Assembly (NCBI GenBank): GCA_021234155.1
Contig: JAJEKV010000066.1
Location: 6,980,800-7,044,799, forward strand
Length of the DNA stretch: 64,000 nucleotides
Direction: 5' to 3'
Origin: Isoetes taiwanensis
Taxonomy: Eukaryota; Streptophyta; Lycopodiopsida; Isoetales; Isoetaceae
The stretch's first letter is position 1, and each line of letters starts with the position of its first letter. Position numbers and translations under genes: made by a program. Below are positions 57,151 to 64,000 of the stretch, one piece after another. The notes below the pieces were generated by a model. It searched no databases, was not told the origin of the DNA, and was given only the letters and a program-made list of their open reading frames with translations.

Positions 57151-57899
57151 TAAAGCCATGTAAGAAGATGGCTTGGCATTTTTGATTGTATCACGGGCAT
57201 CCGTTAGCCGAATCGGTGATTCTTGGTGCGTTGGAAAGCTGATTCAGAGAGCTTTCCAGCGTTTATAACTGTTAGGTTTTCAGGTCTACAGCTAGGCCGG
57301 ATTTTTAGATATTTCGGCCAGCATGGCTCTGCCGGTGAATTTCTCTCAGACTAAGGCTCTTGGAGTGTGAGATTCACGTTTTGGGGTTGAAAGCGTGAGA
57401 TGGCGAAGGAAGAGTCCTAGGAAAAGGGATTGGCTACGTTTGAGCTGGAGACAGATGTCGCGATCTCCTTCCAGATCACATCCACGGGGGAGGCAAGCAT
57501 GTAGAATCTCTTGAGGATTTACCAGCGCAAATCACAGTTCTACAGGAGAGGCATTCAAAATTTAATAGGAGGTGAAAAGAAGCAATTAATGCTATGGATA
57601 TTGAACCCCAAAGGCTTGGTGTTGAGGATATGCGGGCTCTTTTAAGAGTCACCCTCAGCAGATAGGTATGTCAATTGCTCTTCCTTTCGATTCGATTCGG
57701 AAAATTAGGAGAATTGTGTCTGTTAACTCAACCCATATTTCTTCAAGCATGCAGCCACTTGAAATAGGATCTGTAAACCCCTCTTCAACGGCCTAGAGAG
57801 GAGGTTGCTAGGAAGGTGATGTAGGTGTAGCGGCTCAGAGGGAGAACAAATCTATCGCACCGCCGGACTCACACAGGTGAGGTTAGACACCTCTCGGTA

Positions 57900-58720
57900 C
57901 GCTAAAGCTGCCAACAGCACGTCCGGCTTGGAGGGACAAATGACCTGATGGCGATCTCCTTTCGTCGAGGGCTTTTGGTGGATTAAAGCGTAAGGTGCTG
58001 AAGCCATAGGAGTGCTTTCCGGGTGGAAGAGGCTATGAAGTTTGTGGATGGTGTCATTATTAGGTTGACTTCACGAGCGATTAGCTTCGAGATCCTTGGA
58101 TAGACATAGACCATTTCGACATGTTTAGACTATAGAAATTTGGTCTCCTTTGCGGTACTAGGGTACTTCCTTTGGGATAGTTTGGACTGCGCCGAAGGTT
58201 TAGCTCATGGCTCTGGATATTTGGTGATTGGTTTGCCCGGTACCGCAGGTCTTTGAAGTTCTTACCCTAATAATTTTTCCTCATTATGTTGAGGTGAGTC
58301 CTCGGTCGCGACGGATGGTTAGTCGAGGAGTTGATGCCTTATGTAGAAGGCCTTATGTCTGTATCGGAGTTCTATACTCCGGCTATGTCCACGAGCTCTT
58401 TGTGGCTGTAAGAAAATCCCATGTTGGTTTCAAATCATGGATTTGCCTCGGATATATTGGTTCACGAGTTCTTGGTTTCTATGGCGAATAGTCTTGGGGT
58501 TCACTTAGCTCATTCTATTGTTTGGGGCACTAGGATATGTATTGGTTGCACGCTCTGCGTACCTCTGCCCACTTCTTGTCGTAGTGGTTCTTGGCATTTT
58601 CATTTCCATTGCGGCCGAATGGTCCACGAGATTCAGCGCATGTTCCCTTCCATCGTTCTTCTGGTAGGGTTGATAATGATGATCCTCATGGGGGGTGAAG
58701 TGCTTTCGAACCCCGGCTAG
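57900..58720 (+). pseudogene. LINE ORF1 relic (DUF4283 and zinc-knuckle-like end)
   Basis: The open frame at 58421-58720 reads GTRICIGCTLCVPLPTSCRS, then GSWHFHFHCGRMVHEIQRM. In plant LINE ORF1 proteins the DUF4283 domain ends with 'aRiCve.dls.plp....' and is followed by a CCHC knuckle '..C..CGr.GH....C'. The CGRMVHE string fits the core of that knuckle, with the first cysteines lost by an indel. ORF1 proteins bind the element RNA. Upstream (57900-58420) only scattered fragments are legible. Confidence 0.6.
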
Positions 58721-59249
58721 GAAGGTGTTCTTAAGTAGTGGTCATGGGGGTGGTAGTGATCGAACCCCAGCTAGGAGTGTTGAGCTGATGGTCATGGGGG
58801 TGGTAGTGATCCGAGCCCGATTGGAGGCGAATCAGTAGGTCTTATTGTTGGAGGAGGCAATTGTGACCAAAGGCCAGTCTTTGGAGGTGTCGGTGTTCGA
58901 ATATCCGAGGTGGAGTTCCACATATAGCAAAGTTGGGGATGATGATGTCAGAATCCCGGTGAGGGTAAGCGTGATGCGTCCAGTTAATGGCAATGCTAGA
59001 GTGGTGGTAGTTTAGAACCCTAGGTAGAGGCAATGTGGGGGTGGCCATAGTGGAGCCGGCTTGGAGGGTGGCCGATTGGTGGGGATGACCAACCCTTTGA
59101 GGGTACTAGCTTAGCGATGTCCAGAGCCCCGGGATAGTGATGATCTTTGGTAGGCTTGGAAGTGTTGGTTACGAGGAATGGTAGGGATGGTCGTAATGTT
59201 AAGAATTGGTAGTGTTCGAGCCACGGCGGGAGGCGATCTCAGCTGAAGG

Positions 59250-60100
59250 GGGACCTCAGGTCAGGCCCATGAGCATATGCAAGCCGGCAAGTTGTTCACC
59301 ATATCTCGGTTGGAAGTTGGGCTGATAGGGTGAGCCATCTGGGAGGTCAATCCATTGGCTCCTAGAAGGCCAGCGGTATAAGCCCCCTCAGCGAGGAAGG
59401 AGGAACAAGAGCTGTTGTGGGATGAATAGGACAATTCAGGTTAGATCACGAGAAGTGCGGTCCTCCGTGTAGTAAGAACTAGAGTTTCTTTGGCGTAGTC
59501 GGCTTCATCCCGATATTGTTTGTGACCGAGGGCATAGAAGTGCCACATGGGAATGTAACTGAATTGATGGATATGGTTTGAAGACATTTTGCATCCATTG
59601 CCTCTTCCTCGAGAGCTGGTCCTAGTAGAGTCTCTGTGGCGGAAAATGAATGTTAATGTTAAATTACTCGCGTGAGATAAAGTATGAATGCGTTAGGCAA
59701 TTATTAAGTGGCTTGAGGGAGGGCGAGGGAATGGGGGATTGTGAATGTCTATGCCTCAAACCAGCCATCTCGAGAGAGATGCTACGTAGACCACAATAAG
59801 AAACAAGATAAGAATCTTGGTGGTTTTGCAAATGCTGGTTGCTACTGGAGACTTTAATATGGTAAGAAGCCGGTGGTTGACTCACGGCCACAGTCGCGGT
59901 GTGCGGGGTTTGAGAGGGCCAGCGGTACAGGTGTTGCAGGATCGCTGGTAGAGGTGGAAGGAGATTTGTGTCTTTCCTTGGTGCAATAGGCTGCGGTCAG
60001 GGGTAGGCGGGCCTATGCGAGCATGATAGATGTTATGCCTCCTAGCACATTGGATGAAGTACCCTCTACGCATAAGACAACATTCTTTCACCTCCATTTC
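59250..60100 (+). pseudogene. LINE endonuclease (APE-like) relic
   Basis: The key block is VATGDFNMV at 59837-59862 (GDFN at 59846-59857), the 'GDFN' catalytic motif of exonuclease-endonuclease-phosphatase-fold endonucleases that nick the target DNA for LINE insertion. The N-terminal 'WN.rG' block could not be read with certainty. Confidence 0.7.
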
Positions 60101-60169
60101 AGGTCATTATCCTGAATTGTTGTGTAGCGAATACTTCTATCCCCAAACCCTCCCGAGCGATTATTTCAT

Positions 60170-61700
60170 CTGAATACAGCTTCTTAATGATGAAGTATTC
60201 GTCCTCATTAGCCGGGACTTGTGGCTCAATACCTTCTCACCTCTCGGAAGGTGGAATGGCAGGCATGGTGGCAGCATTGGCCGAGGTTAAGCGTTTTGCT
60301 AAAGGCTTTTGGTAGGCGGCCCGAGTTAATGAGGCGGCAGGGAACTCCCTTACTACATAGAGAGTTGGAAGCGGTCGAGCACAACCTTGATGGCATCAGG
60401 GAGAATGCCATGCTTGCAGCGGATCATATCTCTAGAGCATGTCAAAGTTAAAGGAAGCTTCGGGTGAAGTCTGGACTTACTTGGATGAAACAAAGGAAAC
60501 CACGAGCTCTTGGTTTTCTTTAGAGCTGACAAAGCGTCGATTATCGGCATGCGATGGCATCCCTTACTTTAATGGGATGGTGCAGTAAATTGGAGGATCT
60601 GCTGATCTCGAGGTATGTGCCGCGGCCATTTTCAATGTTCTTTGCTAAGCGGTCGTTTCCATCTGAGCAAGAAATGCAAGATCTGGTTTTGGTACAGTTA
60701 AGCCATCTATCTTGCACCATCCCGGTACGTGATAGTTTAGAGCAGGAACTCTCCAAAGGAAGATTTAAGAGGGTGCAAAGTATGTGTGCATGGCTAAGGA
60801 TAAGTGTCACAGGCTGGATGGTGTGCACGTGGAATTCTTTCGGGCATTATTGGGAATGGGGAACAGATGGAGTGTATCGGTCTCCTTGACTCTTTAGCTC
60901 CTCATGAAATGGATAAATTCGCCTTTGCACATTTCACGATCCCTAGGGTAAAATAGCCATCCCGCGATCAATGATTGGAGGCCAGCCTATTTCTTTGCTC
61001 TCTCCTACGGTATGCTCTAGATTATTGCAAAAGCTTTGGCGGAAAAGCAAAGCTGGTTCTAGCATCCTCTATTAACAAGGTTAGGTCGGGTTCATCGAGG
61101 GAAGAAACATCTTAACTAATGTTCTTTGCTATGAGGGCTTGTATTGGGCTGGGAAGGCCCGAGGGAGTTGTTTATCTTAAGCTTCGATTTTGCGAAGGCA
61201 TGGCGGTGTCTTGTTGGGATTTTTGTCTAGTGTGCTTTTAAAACTTTGGGTTGTGGTCGCGTTTTACAAAAGCATTGCATGAAACTTCACCGCGTCGTAC
61301 GAGCTTCTGAGTTATTGATAGAGAACCCTCCCGTTCTTTTCGATAAGGAAGAGTCGTCGGGGCTGCCCTCACAGCTATTTTATTTACCATGTTGGCGGAG
61401 GCATTATCACAATTGCTCTTATTTCCTTGATAGATGAAGAGTGGTAGAGGTCTTGGATGCAAAGCGGCACGATCAGCAGTTGCAATCGATTTCGCGAGAT
61501 GGCCTTTCCTCTTTGCGGCGGGAAAGCAATTTCGCGTATGTTAAAGGTTTGCTGGATACATTTTCAGCAGCTTCTAGTTGTCTTCTTAATTGGAAAGTGT
61601 TAGAAGCTCGTGGGCTTTGGAGGCAGCGCCTCCACCTTGTTGTTTCTCTTCCCTTGGAAGGTACTCGATGAATGCATGTCACAGAGACGGGCATTCAGCA
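60170..61700 (+). pseudogene. LINE reverse transcriptase relic
   Basis: In order these are a linker with AGWQAWWQHWPRL-like sequence, then MAKDKCHRLDGVHVEFFRAL (60790-60849, 'm...KsPGlDGl..eFyk'), and NDWRPISL-like and YRMLSRLLAKALAEK strings (about 60970-61050). GFIEGRNILTNVL (about 61090, 'GFi.gR.I.dn'), LDFAKAW-like sequence (about 61186) and GCPHSYF followed after a frameshift by FTMLAEALS (61359-61410, 'rQGcPlsPylF...aeals') come next. LLDTFSAASSCLLNW (about 61551-61595) is last. The catalytic YADD box lies in a damaged part and cannot be read. The motif set is unambiguous for a plant L1-like RT. Confidence 0.9.
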
Positions 61701-61849
61701 CAAATTGATATCTCTATGGGCTGTATGCGGGATGAAGAGATTTTGCAAGGACTTCTGAAGCACGAATTAGTGGAAGGGTATTAAGTTGTCGATGGCGGCG
61801 GGGATTAAGCTAAGTGATGCTCTGTAACCGCGGTATACAATGCGGTATG

Positions 61850-62560
61850 TTAGCTCGAATGCAAGGTTCGAGGTGGACAGAATTGTCCGTAACTTTGGTA
61901 CGGGAGGGCTACTTGAAGCGATGGTAGAAATGGCACGGTGGTGGGAAGTGCCTCAGCCCTCGAGGAAGGATAGAGTTTGGCAATCCTAGATTTGGCTGCA
62001 TTCCTGGGTAGACTCCAAGTTTATGCGGAGTATTCTCCATGAAGAGGTGTTCTCAATTGTGTGGCTTTCACAAGCCATGTCCACAATGAAGTTGCCTTGG
62101 AGCCTTGCTTCACGGTCCCTGGTAGAGTACCCACCGCCAGCGATCACCTCAGGGTGCGCGAGCACAGGGGAGCATGTCGCGAGTGCTTTCAGTGGAGTAT
62201 CCATCAGTATTTCATCACACTTCTCCTTTTGCGGACCTCTGCCTCAGAGCATACTTGCCTTTGAACGCCCGGCTTGCCTTCGGTGCCGGGCCGTCGGACT
62301 TCACGGTCTCCACCTTAGAAGTTGGTATTGGCATGGCCCGGCTCCTTGAGAGTTTTTCAGGCCAGCTTTTCGGCTTAAGAGTAGTGATAAATTTATCACG
62401 GCGACAAGTGGCCTCACGTATTCAACTGCATATTCTGTTCTCCTCAGGAGGGTGGTCTTCAGTTGGAAGGAAGGTTCATTACCGGTCGGTAGATATGTTT
62501 TGTTCGTTCTTGTTACGAACATTGTGGTTTATTCATGATACTTTACCTCCTTGACAGAGT
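61850..62560 (+). pseudogene. LINE ORF2 C-terminus with zf-RVT-like module
   Basis: After RT, frames at 62023-62349 and 62174-62554 include ACLRCRAV and a LRSWYWHGPAP end, which resemble 'CprCg...Et..HlfwdCp' of the zf-RVT zinc module. The position, about 550 bp after the RT end, is right, but the match is loose because of frame changes. Confidence 0.5.
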
Positions 62561-62636
62561 GGGCCTTTGAAGCTTGGGGTTCTTGTTGGCTTCTGTCTGG
62601 ACATGGACTTGGAACTCTCTCTCTCTCGAAAAAATG

Positions 62637-64000
62637 GAAACATCAAGAGCGACTAAAGAATTCGTCTAAACCTAACGCCACGGAAGTAGGAATTATCTTG
62701 GATCTTTGTCGAAAAGGCAAAAACGTTAAGGAAAAGGCTGGATATTCGCGTAGATGATCCGGATTCACGATTAAAGAGGAGCGTTATCGAGGCGAGGGAT
62801 TTGGACGATGTGAAGAAAAGGTAAAAGTGTTAAGGAAAAAGCGGATACATTGCGTGCAAGAGGCGTTTTAGACTGGCCCGTAGATGGTATTACTGAGGGA
62901 TGGGGCGGATAGAGGCAACGGCGGGGAAGCGATTCGGTGGATGGGGCGGCAATGTCAGTGCATCTCCGGCAATCAGCAGTATGGCTGCCCGTGCAAACCA
63001 GCGATTTTGGGCCTTCTTACTCAATCATTCAGACAAGACACAAGGGATTACGTCAAAGAAAACCATGACGAGAGATACTCAAAGAGGTAATTCCTAGTAT
63101 AGTACGGTTTGAAGAATGCCATTTGTAAAGAAATGAAAGTAAGATATGATCAATTCCAAAAAAGGAGATAAGAGCTGAATTTAGCAGGCGGTTTAAAGTT
63201 AAACTAGAATTGGAGAAAGAATCAGAGATAGTAGTGATGATGAGGGAGAGATGGATATGGATGTGATAAAACAAGACTGTCGCTGAGATGAAGCAACATC
63301 TAGCAGATTTTATGGAAGATCAGGAGCGGAAGTCAAGGGCATTGAACCTTGACTGGTAGGGCTTCGAGAAAGAAGAAAGAGGACATAAAACTGAAGCCGT
63401 GGTGCATTCTTCCAGCGAGAATTTGGAAGTAGTAGATCTGAGCATTGTAGATACATTCGTGTGGGCGAGAAAGGGATCATGGACAAGGCATGTAATTGGT
63501 TAAGTGCGCGATGAGAGACAGCAAACTTAATATTTTGAAAAGAGAGCTTCTTTGAAAGGGCAAAATGTATGGATTAACGATGATCTTACGAAGCGGTTCA
63601 AAACATAAAAGCAGTACAAATACTCAAAGCGGGCAAGGCAACAAGGGAAAAAGACTTTGCAATGGTAAGGTGATAGTAGCGGATAGCTAGGGATTTAGGA
63701 CCATCGGGATAGGATGGAGTGGAATGTAAATACACTACTTGCTAAAGATTTCCACTATGGATGATGTTTTGCTAGATTTTGATGTCATTTTTTCTTAGAA
63801 CATGTGAGCATGAAGAAAAAGGGCTACTTGGGACATTGTAAGTTCACTTGTATGTATTACATTTGGAATGTTAAAGGATGGAGACTTCCGGGGGATTTGG
63901 AGGCATTGCATGTTATGTTCGGGATGAATTTTTGCAAACATTGTCGATTCTTAAACACAAGGCCTCTAAACAATACATACGGATTGAATTACCTGGTAGA
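62637..64000. other. Unassigned purine-rich sequence to the window end
   Basis: Plus-strand frames are rich in Lys, Glu and Arg (for example 62551-62757 and 62900-63097). Near 63854 YYIWNVKGWRLPG resembles the 'iiWNvRGl' start of LINE endonucleases. This may be the 5' half of a second LINE running out of the window, but a single weak motif does not settle it. Confidence 0.3.

Larger units (their letters stand above)
57160..62620 (+). mobile_element. Near full-length L1-like LINE, about 5.5 kb
   Basis: Blocks in plus orientation follow the order of plant L1-type elements: an ORF1 region with a DUF4283-like end (about 58.5 kb), endonuclease, reverse transcriptase and a zinc-binding zf-RVT region. 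The left limit is set by the change in composition at about 57160 and is approximate. The right limit lies near 'tctctctctcgaaaaaatgg' at 62617-62636, which may be the eroded tail. Stops and frameshifts are frequent, so it is inactive. Fragments at 1-255, 2640-2880 and 11054-12900 appear to come from related elements. Confidence 0.8.

Overview
This is nuclear DNA from a large, repeat-rich vascular plant genome. The evidence is plant-type non-LTR (LINE) retrotransposons carrying DUF4283 and zf-RVT modules, Ty1/copia and Ty3/gypsy relics, a Helitron-type terminus, a P-L-S-type PPR fragment, and one host gene with the plant DUF7086 domain. Pseudogenised PPR pieces and the very high repeat load would suit a fern or gymnosperm, but nothing seen fixes the clade. 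No operon, tRNA, rRNA or CRISPR array is present. Almost every coding trace is broken by stops and by indels of one to a few bases.

Layout. 1-5 kb: LINE reverse-transcriptase tail, decayed gypsy integrase, twin hairpins, a LINE 3' end with A-tail, and a copia RT/RNase H relic. 5.6-9.5 kb: tandem duplications, a PPR pseudogene and two copies of a dispersed AT-rich repeat whose inverted copy lies at 47.2-48.4 kb. 11-12.9 kb: a minus-strand LINE 3' half ending in its poly-A tail. 13.8-14.7 kb: a tandem array of about 310-bp units, followed by 4.5 kb of GC-rich sequence that I cannot assign. 20.7-33.9 kb: a complete but decayed 13.1-kb Ty3/gypsy element with two LTRs of about 1.6 kb, PBS, zinc knuckle, protease, RT, RNase H, integrase, PPT and a near-matching target duplication.

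34.5-36.4 kb holds an unidentified exon-like, cysteine-rich sequence. 36.5-41.3 kb holds two minisatellites and a 1.1-kb tandem duplication, one copy of which carries a 323-bp terminal-inverted-repeat element while the other preserves the empty site. 42.3-43.8 kb is the most gene-like part: a long hairpin, a perfect palindrome, and a single-exon DUF7086 gene that is intact to its stop except for one missing base. 44.9-52.2 kb contains a duplicated AT-rich block ended by a Helitron 3' terminus on the minus strand. 55.6-56.6 kb holds a SINE-like head module and a direct repeat. 57.2-62.6 kb is a nearly full-length plus-strand LINE (ORF1, endonuclease, RT, zf-RVT), and the last 1.4 kb is unassigned.

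The mobile elements are layered. LINEs of apparently one lineage occur at four places, a shared SINE-like 3' tail occurs seven times, and several duplications supply their own empty sites. The only sequence that plausibly still encodes a host protein is the DUF7086 gene; a 46-codon ORF at 10.2 kb and the 34.5-36.4 kb stretch are weak candidates.
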